From the NCBI RefSeq assembly GCF_019320115.1, contig NC_089598.1, positions 28,243,711 through 28,307,710 of the forward strand: DNA of 64,000 nucleotides. Direction: 5' to 3'. The position numbers and the translations under genes are program-made. This DNA comes from Miscanthus floridulus (lineage: Eukaryota; Streptophyta; Magnoliopsida; Poales; Poaceae). The notes below the pieces were generated by a model that searched no databases, was not told the origin of the DNA, and was given only the letters and a program-made list of their open reading frames with translations. Below, piece by piece: positions 9,892 to 20,280 of this stretch (the first letter of the stretch is position 1; every line of letters begins with the position of its first letter).

Positions 9892-11067
9892 CTAGAATCT
9901 CCCTAGCTTGAGTATAGAAAACCTACCCTGTCTTCTTTTCATTTCTGCCCTTCTGAGCATTTTGGTTGTTGTTCTTGTCCTGAGCTTGACCCTATTGTTG
10001 ATTTCTCGGAGCCTTCTGAAAATTTGGATTATACTACTTAGGATATGGACATTCCCTAGAGAAATGACCTGACTTCCCACAATTGAAACATGGGTAATTG
10101 TGGCCTTGAGGTGTTGGAGCACGAACACCAGGAACATTTGTCTATTGTGTGTTCAGGTAAGTTATAGCAGGAAGGATATTTCGTCGCTGCCCAGCTTGGA
10201 ACTGCGGTGGACGATAAGGAGGATGGTTGTGATTCACCAGATGATAGATTATCTTCTGTATCTTTTGATTTCCACCATAAGACCCAGATGGCACGCTCTT
10301 TTTCTTCTTAATTTCCTTATGCTGCCGATATTTCTCCTCTGAAGCAATAATAATGTTAACCGTCTCATGATATGTGACATTTGTGCAGGTAGTCATCATG
10401 GTCTAAAGTTTGGTACTAAGACCACGCATGAACCACTTCTTCTTCTTAGCATCTGTGTTAACATGCTCATGTGCATACTGTAAAGGTGATTGAACTTGCC
10501 CACATACTGCATGACTGTTTGATCACCTTGCTTCAAAGCAAGAAACTCATCAAGCTTCATGGCCATAACTCCATCTGGAATATAATGGGCATGGAAAGCA
10601 GTGCGGAACTCGACCCAAGTTAACCGAGCACCAGCTAGTTGCATGGCCACAAGGTTCACCCACCAAGCACCTGCTACACCTCTAAGCTGTTGGGCAGGAA
10701 AAATAGGCTTCTAGAACTCAGTGCATGGAATGAGGTCGAACTTCTGCTCTATGGTACGTAGCCAATCATCAGCTTCAAGTGGTTCGTCAGCCTTGGTAAA
10801 TACTGGTGGTCATGTATCCATGAAGTCAACATACATAGCTTCCTATCTTTGATGATTACGACCATGATTCCCTTGCATCATATTTTGATTGCTTTGAGCT
10901 AACTCCCAAAGCAACCGAGCATTATCTACGGTCACATGGACCAGTGCCGTGATAGCATCAGCCAAAGTTGGCAGAACTGGTGGTGGATCAGGAACACCAC
11001 CCTCGTCTTGTGAAGAACCAAGAATATCCAAAGCCCGAGTATGAGGCATCTGTTCATGACAAACCAA
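9892..11067 (-). pseudogene. gag: E2 gag, broken
   Basis: Gag pieces lie in several frames. The likely start is MPHTRALDILGSS near 11050, beginning about 156 bases beyond the H3-like ORF in element sense. The core shows PPVFTKADEPLEADDW, then LTWVEFRTAFHAHYIPDGVM, then LDEFLALKQGDQTVMQY. The zinc knuckle is CFNCGKSGHFSREC near 10090-10045. Several stops interrupt it, one just after the knuckle (CPYPK then TAG). Order and motifs match E1 gag, which supports common descent. Confidence 0.82.
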
Positions 11068-11223
11068 ACTTTACTCACAAGCATTTATTGAAAGATTAAA
11101 AGAGCTTACTACAAACACATTACATTGTGTTTACTTATTTATACACAAGTCTGCACTTAAGCAAGACTACCCAACTTGTCTAGAACTCACTATATTACAA
11201 CTCTACTCGTCTCCTTGATCACA

Positions 11224-11793
11224 TCAAACCTCAGGATCGGTATCCATTCTAGAAACATTTCCACCTTCATCACCACTTTCATTGACCACCACTACTTCTT
11301 CTAGATCCTCTTCTTCTTCCTCTTCAGGTTCATCGTCATCTGCTATGATGACACCTGGGTCCATTGCATCTGCTTGAGGCTCATGATTTGGATTCAGGAG
11401 ATTGTTCAGCCTATGGACTTCTTCATGCAGATTGGTATAATATTCTTCTAAGTCTTCTACATAAAACTCTAACTCATGAACTCGGGCTCTAGCTACATCT
11501 TCTGTATGCCAAGCTTCATTTCTTCCTTCCACCATATGAACTAACATACGCTCATAGTTCTTATGAGCGGTGGTGAGATACCTCAATTGATTCTGTAACT
11601 TGCCCACCTGGATGGCATCCAAGGCCCTATCTCTAGTAGCCTATGCTAATTCTGTTGAAAGCCTCTATACCTCAGCCTGGGGATCAGGCCTCAAGCTACT
11701 ACTGCTAGCACCATCACTCCTAGGGGCAAGCTGGTGACGAGGGACTCCTTTAGGTCCAATGGACTTACGGGGTGTTACCTTGGTACGAGCCAT
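11224..11793 (-). pseudogene. E2 extra ORF with histone H3-like N-terminus
   Basis: The ATG at 11793 reads MARTKVTPRKSIGPKGVPR. Against H3 it keeps A1, R2, T3, K4, T6, R8, K9, S10, G12 and K14; it changes Q5V, A7P, T11I and G13P, and then gains one residue. In the same frame there are two TAG codons (11667-11665 and 11643-11641). A coiled coil (VEGRNEAWHTEDVARARVHE, then YYTNLHEEVHRLNN) and an acidic tail (DDDEPEEEEEEDLEE) follow, with the stop at 11224. The coiled coil aligns with E1 (shared RNEAW, RV-ELE, NLHEE-H-L). The roughly 130-residue middle part of E1 is absent, so the frame has 189 codons rather than 329. Position before gag is as in E1. Two stops suggest a dead copy, yet the H3-like residues outlasted much other change. 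Confidence 0.82.
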
Positions 11794-12168
11794 ACTGTAG
11801 AAAGCAAGATTTCATAACAGTAACACAATCTGAGAAGAGTCTAAAGAGTAGTAAGAATGGGACTTATACTACTCAACCCAAACTAAGAGGGAAAGTAATT
11901 AACAAGTGGATTAATCATGATGCATGAATCGTCCTTATGAAACTTAAACATCAAAGCTCATAAGGTACATAAACAATAGTTCTTATTATATAGGGCATAA
12001 TAAGATTACTACTCCACCATATAAAACCCTTTTAATCAAATAAGGAATTGCGAGAATGAAGTAAGATAAGTCGAAAGCAATTTGGACCAAATTAACAAGT
12101 TAAATTTATTTGCCCCAAATCGTTTTGAAGTTTTTGTAAAACAATACTACAACAATCTTTGTAATGGT
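11794..12168 (-). other. E2 untranslated leader
   Basis: AT-rich sequence between the E2 primer site and the H3-like ORF, about half the length of the E1 leader. No ORF or recognised signal. Confidence 0.55.
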
Positions 12169-12180
12169 GCTCTAATACCA
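12169..12180 (-). promoter_or_regulatory. E2 primer binding site (initiator Met tRNA), one change
   Basis: The minus strand reads TGGTATTAGAGC, one base from the initiator Met tRNA complement, three bases from the LTR end at 12184. Confidence 0.85.
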
Positions 12181-12183
12181 TTC

Positions 12184-15100
12184 TGTGGTAGAACCTCCTA
12201 AATTATAGGGCCCATATGCACCTGTTATTGTCCAATGACTTCTGACGACTATGCATATGTTCCCGATAACTTAAGAAGCCTGTCGGGTGTCCTCGGGAAA
12301 CCCGAATCATCCATGATTTCTTTCGAGCAGGATCCATCACAGAGTCATTGTAGTATTACAATAGTTTATTCATTAATATACATTAGAGTAAAATAGCGGA
12401 AGTCTTACAATAACTTAGTTACAAAACAGTTGTTTCACAAACTAAGAGCGATTATTATTACAAACCATAGTAGTGGAGTAGCCTAAGTAACATGATATAA
12501 AACACGCAATTTAAAGTGCCCTACCCAAGGGCCACACATTTACTCGACATCTTCGATTTGAACAACCGTCATGCAGCACGGTCCAAGGCAGACCTGCCCA
12601 TGAGGCTCACCTGCAACAAGGGTTAAAGAACCCTGAGTACAAAAGTACTCAACAAGACTAAACCGATGTAAAAACGGAGAAAACTCGAGAAATGCAGGCT
12701 TAGGGATTCAAGGAAAGGCTTTAGCAAGAATCAAAGTTCTTTTATGTAAAAGCTCTATCATAAGATTCTTTCTTTCAACATATAACTCTCATCAAGATCG
12801 TATATGAATCTGCCATGATCCGTATTGAGACCATGAACTTCATATCAAACCCTTTCTCAAATCTTCCTCAAGTTTTATTTATTAACTACGATGATGAACA
12901 GTGAGTTGAGTCTCCATAACCGAGGAGCAATGACCATTCGAACCGATTATAACCCAGCTGGGGATTCCCAACTACATGACATATGCAGGTCCCTGACCTA
13001 CATATACCAACCTACCCTCAGATTCTCTAAAACAAGAATGGGTTCGTGCCACCTGAGAACACAATACTCCTCCAGTCCAGCCCATTGCCATGTGGGTACA
13101 CGCTACTCTTGCCATCTCTCCACTCCTAGTGCGCGAGTAGCCATTCTCGTAATAGAATAGCCGAGTTAAGGCTTACCGGAGTATGTGACTAGTACTACAA
13201 AGTCTCACCTCATGCAACTCAATAGCGGATGGTTCTTAACTGACATAGGCGGAAAGAACCCGCTCACAAGACATCCATGTCTTGTGGCTCTCATACACCG
13301 AGTCCGCCCGGTCTAAAATTATTACTCCACATGGTTACATCTTATGATAACATAAATACCCAATCGTATCCAAAATCCATTTATATCTCGCAGTGACAGG
13401 TAATCACCCGACTTCTATCGGTCTAAGCATGGCTAAGCATAATTAGGCATTCTCGAATTGAAACTGGTAGCAAGGTTGATATGGAAAAACAAGGTTGGTA
13501 ATGCACCAATTAGGTTTCCACTCAGCTCCTAATCACTTAATGCAACATTTAATAATAAAAGCGATATAAATTTGTAAAACATAAGGTAGGTTTAAATGCA
13601 TCCGGGGCTTGCCTTGATTGCCGGAAAAGTCTGGTTCCGGAGATGTTCCACAAATATCAAATCCGACCTCAATAGGTGGATTAACTCCCTCAACAACTTG
13701 GTTGACTATCACGTTCTCACTTTCGTTCACTACACGTAGTAATAATACCATGTCTAAAATGATGCGAAATATAAAACATGATGCTTGACGATGGATGCAA
13801 AAGTTATTAACTTGAATACAACTTTCCTTCGTGGTATAGTTACAAGCCAAAAACTAACTAAACCTTTTTATAACTCAAATACTTACTTTAAATGCCAAGG
13901 ATCATTTTATGCTTATGACCCAAGGTCATCACTCAATCTCGAATTCAAACAAAACCTAAGTCATTAGGAGTTAATATTTGTTTTTATTAATTAACAATTA
14001 ATTCAAAATTATGAAATAAACCAACTTTTTCCAATTGAGCTCAATTTTTTTGTGAAGGCTCATCACATGATAACTAAGTGTAAAAACAATTTTCATAATT
14101 TTTGGATAACTACACAAGCCTAGAAAAATCATGAAAACTCATTTCTTAATTAATTTGAGCAATTTTTATCATGTTCAAAATGTACTGAAAAGTAACATTT
14201 AATATTTTTCCTAAATAGTTTACAGCTTAGAGAGGTCACTCAAAAATTTTCATAATTTTTGGAGCTGTATTTAATTCTACACAAAATAAACAAATCATAG
14301 CACTATTTAATCATTTCTGCAAAATAGAAAATTTCATTTTCATTAAAACGGTCACTGATAGGGTGACCCCACCGGTCAGCCCGTGCTGCCCACAGCGGCG
14401 AGACCCTCTGACCGGTGACTACTTGCTGATGGTGAGGTTGCCGGCGACGGCGAGGGTACCATCATGTTCCCCACCTCACGGCGCGTCGGTTGGTGGCACT
14501 AGTTGAACCAATTACTCCTTGGTCCGAGCTCGGCGCCGGCCATGGCGGCTCGGCCGAGCTGTGCATGACGGCACGGCGGCGTTCTAGCTGCTAGAGTTAG
14601 CTAGAGCTTCATTTAACTACTCGAATAGCAGCAGAGGCTCACCTAGATCGGGCTAGAGCGCTTGGTTGGCTGTGAGCACCAAAGGGCGTGTCTGTCAGCG
14701 TTGATGGCGATGGCGGCAACGGCGAGCACGATGTTCCGGTGGCTACAGTGGATGAACAGATCAACCAACAAGACATAGAGCATCACGGAAACATAGAGAA
14801 GATGGAACTATGCTAAGCAAGGATAGAGACGCACCGTAGAGTGCTAGCCACAGAGAGGCGAGGTCGGCGGCGTTGCGGCCGGTCACGAAGAAGAAAGCCG
14901 GCGCGCAGCGTCTCTCGATGAATTCTAGTGTCTAGGACTGGTCGACTGGGTTTGCAAGGTACAAGCAGATCGGTGACATGCTCAATTGAGGCTAGGGGAG
15001 CTCTGTGACTCCGGCGCGAGCTCGACGGAGCAGGGCGGCGGTGACGGGAAAAACAGAGGAAGGAATGGATGAGGACAACGACGGCGTCCCGGCTTTATAG

Positions 15101-15778
15101 CACGGCCAAGGAACATGGAGACGACATGCAATAGCTTCCCCATGCCAGCGCGAAGTAGGAGGTGGCTACGGTCGCACCTAGAAGCCGGTAGAAACTGGCC
15201 GGCGGCGAGAGCTGCTTGCTTGCACTGTTCAAGCAAATTACAGAATTGCCACTCACTCAATTTCTCAAATTACTCTCAAATTTGTATGGAAACTCAAAAA
15301 TCTCCAAAAATAAAAGTTGTTCCAAATTCAAAGTTCTACAACTTTGCTTTAATAACCATACCAAAATTCTATCTAGATTTGAAAATGCAAGTTTGAAATC
15401 AAAAGGGGACACTTTAAGAATTTATCCCCTTTCAAATTACTCCAAATTTTACATAACAACTATGAAAACTCTAAAAACCAACTTTGTACACATTGACAAG
15501 CTCTACACTTTTCATTTTAGGCTCGACCCCAAAATGTGCTTAGATTTTGAATTAGGTTTTCTAGGGCAGAATTTAAATGCTTGAAATTAGGGTTTTGGAA
15601 TTCAAATTTAATACTAGAGTTATGAACTTGATTCATCCATACAAGTCAACACATATAATCATAAAAGTAAACTTGTTTTAGTGAATGCATTATCAAAGTT
15701 TTCACTAACTCAAAAATGATGTGCAATGCATATGATGACATGGTATATTTTAGTGTTTAAAACACCAGAGGTGTTAAA
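12184..15778 (-). repeat. E2 5' LTR, about 3.6 kb
   Basis: It runs from TGTGGTAGAACC beside the primer site to CCAGAGGTGTTAAA at 15778. In element sense the start reads TTTAACACCTCTGGTG, a worn TGTAACACC. Blocks shared with the E1 LTR include AATCACCCGACTTCTATCGG near 13400, CCGGGGCTTGCC near 13602 and AGCGGAAGTC near 12394. A GC-richer segment lies at about 14345-15230. The ORFs inside have no recognised homology. At 15779 the copia reverse transcriptase of E3 begins, marking the insertion junction. Confidence 0.83.
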
Positions 15779-16306
15779 GTAGCTTTGCACATATGCTTAG
15801 ATAGGAAATATCGGAGACAATTTCTACCAAATGATATCATCAACATAGATTTGCATTACAAACAAGTTATTTCCAAGCTTCTTGCTGAAGAGAGTGGTGT
15901 CAACCTTTTCCATCTTGAATCTCTTAGAGAGTAGGAAATCCCTCAATCTCTCATACCATGCTCTAGGTGCTTGTTTTAATCCATACAAAGCCTTTCTCAA
16001 CTTGTAAACATGGTTGGGTTTCTTTTCATCTTTAAAACTGAGAGGTTGCTCAACATACACAAGCTCATTGATGTACCCATTAAGAAATGCACTCTTCACA
16101 TCCATTTGATACAACTTGATGTTGTGGGCACAAGCATAGGCTAACAAGATCCTAATTGCTTCCAATCTTGCAACCGGGGCATATATTTCTCCAAAGTCTA
16201 GACCTTTAACTTGAGTGTAACCTTGAGCCACTAATCTTGCTTTGTTTCTTATTACTATCCCATATTTATCTTGCTTGTTCTGAAAGACCCACTTGGTTCC
16301 AATCAC
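15779..16306 (-). pseudogene. pol: E3 copia reverse transcriptase, cut by E2
   Basis: Ty1/copia reverse transcriptase of the SIRE/Maximus type. From 16306 the frame reads IGTKWVFQNKQDKYG, then RLVAQGYTQVKGLDF, MDVKSAFLNGYI, ALYGLKQAPRAWYERL and the active site QIYVDDII at about 15850-15827. The final FGS has become W plus stop just before the E2 junction. The remaining thumb and RNase H lie left of the window. E10 carries the complementary 3' half of such a pol, from a different copy. Confidence 0.9.
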
Positions 16307-17086
16307 ATTATGATTCTTAGGCCTCTCAACTAAATCCTATACTTGGTTTCTTGTGAAGTTGTTTAGCTCTTTATGCATAGCATTGACCTAATAAACATCC
16401 CTCAAAGCTTCATCTATCTTCTTAGGTTCAATGGATGATACAAATGAGAAATGCTCATAAAATGAAGCCAATCTTAATCTTGTTTGCACACCTCTTGAAA
16501 TATCACCAATGATAGTGTCCAATGGATGATCTCTTGTAACATTGGTTGGTTGAAGCACTTGCACTTGATTGCTAGCATTTGATTGATCACTTGGTTGAGA
16601 TGATGAACTAGCCACTTGTTGATCTTGCATATTACCATCACTAGTGCTTGCTTAGATTTGATCATGAGAACCACTAGTTTCCACATTTGAGTTAGAGAGC
16701 ACTTGATTTTTGTCATCTTCAACATCAATCACCACTCTAGGCCTTAACTCACCAATGTCCATGTTTCTCATTGCCTTGACCAAGTGAGTGCCTTTCACAT
16801 CATCTAGATTCTCATCTTCCTCTTGGGAACCATTTGTTTCACCAAACTCCATATCATGAATCTCCTCAAGAGTACCACTAGCCAAATTCCAAACTCTATA
16901 AGCCTTGCTAGTAGTAGAGTAACCAAGCAAGAAACCTTCATCACATTTCTTTTCAAACTTGCTCAATCTAGTGCCTTTCTTCAATATATAGGATTTACAA
17001 CCAAAAACCTAAAAGTATGCTATGTTGGGTTTTCTTCCATTCAATAGCTCATAAGGTGTCTTCTCCATCATGGGGTGACAATAGAG
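16307..17086 (-). pseudogene. E3 integrase C-terminus and linker to reverse transcriptase
   Basis: Low-complexity Ser/Gln/Asn/Asp-rich linker typical of copia pol. It includes FLLGYSTTSKAYRVWN (end of the integrase region) and SIEPKKIDEALRDVY, then a TAG and VNAMHKELNNF leading into reverse transcriptase. The stops can each be explained by one C-to-T or G-to-A change: CAA to TAA after HDQI, CAG to TAG after RDVY, TGG to TAG after RNQV. Confidence 0.8.
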
Positions 17087-17623
17087 TCAGTTGCTATAGT
17101 AGCAAGACGTGTTGATTGCTTCGGCCCAAAATGAATGACTCACATTGTACTCACTCAACATTGATCTTGCCATATCAATTAAGGTTCTATTCTTTCTTTC
17201 AACTAACCCATTTGATGGAGGAGTATACTTGGCCGAGAATTGATGTCTAATTCCAAATTCATCACACAACTCATCAATTCTAGTATTCTTGAATTCACTA
17301 CCATTGTCACTTCTAACTTTCTTGATGGTTGTTTCAAACTCATTGTGAATACTCTTGACAAAAGATTTGAATGTTGCAAACGCATCACTCTTGTCAACAA
17401 GAAAGAAGACCCATGTATATCTAGTGAAATCATCCACAATCACAAATCCATATTTATTTCCACCAATGCTAGTGTATATGGTTGGTCCAAATAAGTCCAT
17501 GTGCATCAACTCAAATGCCTTAGATGTGCTCATCATACTCTTCTTAGGATGTGTGTTACCAACTTGCTTTCCGGCTTGACATGCACTACATAGCTTATCT
17601 TTCTCAAAAGTGACATCTTTCAA
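17087..17623 (-). pseudogene. E3 copia integrase core
   Basis: Integrase joins cDNA to host DNA. The frame holds the Cys pair of the zinc-binding region (LCSACQAGKQ), then MDLFGP with the first catalytic Asp, VDDFTRYTWVFFL, RSDNGSEFKN with the second Asp, and the catalytic Glu in NGLVERKNRTL. Both Asp and the Glu are present, so the core is well preserved over 178 codons, but the polyprotein is broken elsewhere. Confidence 0.9.
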
Positions 17624-17659
17624 GCCTCTAACTAAGTCATGCTTGATTAACTTGTTTAA

Positions 17660-18094
17660 TTATTTCATTCTAACATGACCAAGCCTTCTATGCCATAACC
17701 AACCCATGCTAGATTTAGTGATCAAACATGTTGACAATTGAGCTTCTCTATCATTGAAATCAACCAAGTATAGATTCTCGTATCTAAATCTTTTGAATAT
17801 CAAGTTAGAGCCATCTACACTTATGATCTCTACATCATCCACACCAAATATGCACTTGAAACCAAGATCACATAATTGAGATACCGACAAAAGGTTGAAG
17901 CTCAAGCTCTCTACTAGTAGCACATTGGAAATGCTCAAGTCATTGGATATTGCAATCTTACCAAGCCCTTTGACCTTGCCTTTTCCATTATCACCAAATG
18001 TGATACTATCAAACCCATTGCTCTTATTTTCATTGATTGAATTGAACATTATTGGATCACCGGTCATGTGTTGTGTACACCCACTATCAAGCAC
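17660..18094 (-). pseudogene. E3 copia protease and pre-integrase segment
   Basis: The protease active site is WMLDSGCTQHMTGD-like, near the frame start, giving about 100 residues of protease with VLLVESLSFNLLSVSQLCD. The GAG-pre-integrase motif LWHRRLGHVRMK closes the frame. In intact elements it continues into integrase; here a stop and a short gap separate them. Confidence 0.88.
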
Positions 18095-18137
18095 ACAATG
18101 CCTTCCTTCGGCTTTATAATTTACCTACAAAAGAAGA

Positions 18138-18404
18138 TCAATTCCTTTTAGGTACCCAAACTTGCTTGGGTCCTTGTAGGTTAGTTACCAAGGTCTTTGG
18201 TACCCAAATGGACTTCTTCTTTAGGCCCACAATTGGTGTACCAATGAACTTAGCATTCACACCATTGGCACCCTTATAAAGCATGTAACAAGAATCAAAT
18301 TTGATTGAGGATACATTAGGTAGCTTGTTCTTGTTAGTCTTGCAATTTTGCTCTATATGCCCAACTTGCTTGTATCTATTGTAAAACCAACCATTGCCCT
18401 TCAC
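18138..18404 (-). pseudogene. E3 gag C-terminal region before protease
   Basis: It contains a degenerate knuckle (FYNRYKQVGHIEQNC, first Cys lost) and the junction motif QGPKQVWVPKRN that leads into protease. The same motif (RGPKVVWVPSKNG) ends the E4 gag frame, where protease does not follow. Confidence 0.75.
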
Positions 18405-18483
18405 AAAGCTAGCTTTGGGAGTGACAAAGCTGCCTTGCCTTTCTTGGGGTATAGCCTAATCCCTCTTTGTTGAGAGAAAACCT

Positions 18484-20220
18484 TTAGCTACCCAAGCACT
18501 TTAGCAAGCAGGCTTCTCCATCATAGGCATTGCCTAAGGCACGAGTGAGCTCATTCACCTCCTTCTTGAGGGTCTTATTTTCCACCATTAGTGAGGTTTC
18601 ACAAGTGAGACCATCACTCAAAGGTGAAGTAGAAGTGGTAGTGCTACAAGAAGTGTTAGTGGGAGCAACAAAAATAAATTCATCAATAAGATCACATGTT
18701 AGTCCCACATCACATGATACGATCACTTGCTCCTTCTTGGCTTCCTCCACTTTGACTTGCTCAATGAGAGAGGAGTGAGCCTTTTCAAGTTTAGAGTGAG
18801 CTTTGCCAAGCTTCTCATGGGCTTCCATTAGCCTCTCATGAGTAGCATTGAGCTTATCAAAGGATTGCTCAAGAAATTTTACTTTCTTGCACAATTCTTT
18901 GCACTCATTTCTCTTCATCTCATTGCAAGCGTGCACTAGCTCACACATGTCTAAGAGCTCCTCCTTGGTGTACTCCTCATCATCATCATTATCATTCCTA
19001 CAAGTGTCACTTTCACATTCATCATCATCACTCTCATCATATTTTACCTTGGTAGGCTTTGCCATGAGACATGTCAATGGAGTGTCGAAGATGGAGGGCT
19101 TGTTGTTGATGGCGATGCTTGATAGTGCTTTCTTGATAGATTTCTTGCCATCATCACTAGAGTCATCACTATCCGATGAGCCATCACTATCCCAAGTGAC
19201 TACAAAGCCTCCACCTTTCTTCTTCTTTTGGAAGGTCATTCTCTTCTCCTTTTTTTCATTTTTATCTTTCTTGTGCTTCTTCTTCTCATCTTCATCATTA
19301 TCACTATTGTAGGGACAATTTGCTACAACATGATCAGGGCTCTTGCAATTGTAGCATCTTCTCACATACTCTTTGCTCTTGGTGTGATCTCTTCTCTTTC
19401 TTGCACCATAGCCCTTCTTCTTCATGAATTTACCCATCTTGCGCACAAATAGAGCCATGGCTTCATCATTAATGTCACTAAGATCATCATCATCACTTGA
19501 TTCTTTCTTGGACTTGCCCTTGTTCTTGGATGATGATGAGCTAGCCTTAAAGGCTACACTCTTCTTCTTCTTGTCCTCTTCTTCCTTCTTGTCCTCCTTG
19601 TCATCCCCCTCCCTTTCCACACGGTATGTCTCTTGTGTCATGACATCACCTAGTACTTGGTTGGGGGTAATGTCCTTCAATCCTCCTCTTATGATGAGCA
19701 ATCTCAACATCTTAAATCTTGGAGGTAAGCACATCAAGAATCGATGAGAGACATCATCATCCTTGATCTTCTCTCCCAATGCCTTCAAGTCGTTGACAAT
19801 GACTTGTAATCGATGGAACATCTCCGGAATGCTCTCATCATCCTTCATCTTGAAACTTGTCAACTTGTCCTTGAGGATGTACAACTTGGCACGCTTCACC
19901 GCCGGTGTGCCCTCATATATTTCTTCCAATCTTTTCCACACCTCATTTGCTCTTTCACAATCCTTGATTTGCTCAAACACCTTGGAATCAATGGCATTGT
20001 ATATTGTGTTGAGAGCCATTGTATTGCATTGCTTGTTGATCTTATCTTGGTTGGTGGGATCATCGGGATCGATGATAGCATAATCATTCTCGGTCACTTC
20101 CCATACTTGATCATTGATTGAACCAAGATACATCCTCATCTTTCTCTTCCAATAATCATAGCATTTGCCATCAAAGAACGGTGGTTTGCCCCCCACATGG
20201 TTGAACACAACTTGAGCCAT
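18484..20220 (-). CDS. gag: E3 copia gag, long open frame
   Basis: The 578-codon frame opens MAQVVFNHVGGKPPFFDGKC, a typical SIRE/Maximus gag start. Next come the UBN2-type gag core (EVWKRLEEIYEGTPAVKRAK, then FHRLQVIVNDLKALGEKIKD, then FLMCLPPRFKMLRLLI), a Lys/Glu/Ser-rich basic-acidic stretch, one knuckle CYNCKSPDHVVANC at about residue 290, and a long C-terminal coiled coil (LEQSFDKLNATHERLMEAHE). It is uninterrupted, unlike the pol parts of the same element. It lies about 45 bases inside the primer site. The DDDDLSDINDEA-like acidic runs are low complexity, not sequencing noise. Confidence 0.9.
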   Translation of the reverse strand: MAQVVFNHVGGKPPFFDGKCYDYWKRKMRMYLGSINDQVWEVTENDYAIIDPDDPTNQDKINKQCNTMALNTIYNAIDSKVFEQIKDCERANEVWKRLEEIYEGTPAVKRAKLYILKDKLTSFKMKDDESIPEMFHRLQVIVNDLKALGEKIKDDDVSHRFLMCLPPRFKMLRLLIIRGGLKDITPNQVLGDVMTQETYRVEREGDDKEDKKEEEDKKKKSVAFKASSSSSKNKGKSKKESSDDDDLSDINDEAMALFVRKMGKFMKKKGYGARKRRDHTKSKEYVRRCYNCKSPDHVVANCPYNSDNDEDEKKKHKKDKNEKKEKRMTFQKKKKGGGFVVTWDSDGSSDSDDSSDDGKKSIKKALSSIAINNKPSIFDTPLTCLMAKPTKVKYDESDDDECESDTCRNDNDDDEEYTKEELLDMCELVHACNEMKRNECKELCKKVKFLEQSFDKLNATHERLMEAHEKLGKAHSKLEKAHSSLIEQVKVEEAKKEQVIVSCDVGLTCDLIDEFIFVAPTNTSCSTTTSTSPLSDGLTCETSLMVENKTLKKEVNELTRALGNAYDGEACLLKCLGS

Positions 20221-20266
20221 AATTTGACACCATGGTTGTTAAGCCTTCAATCAAACGGTGACCACG

Positions 20267-20278
20267 GCTCTGATACCA
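20267..20278 (-). promoter_or_regulatory. E3 primer binding site (initiator Met tRNA)
   Basis: The minus strand reads TGGTATCAGAGC, two bases from the LTR end at 20281. Confidence 0.93.
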
Positions 20279-20280
20279 CT

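Noticed and set aside
15115..15584. ORFs in the E2 LTR
   Set aside because: No homology or initiation context; LTR sequence only.
18530..20121. Plus-strand ORFs opposite to E3 gag
   Set aside because: Shadows of the long gag frame; Ser/Leu/Phe-rich translations of Lys/Glu codons.
20267..20278. tRNA gene fragments at TGGTATCAGAGC sites
   Set aside because: Only the 12 bases complementary to the tRNA 3' end are present, beside LTR ends; these are primer sites.
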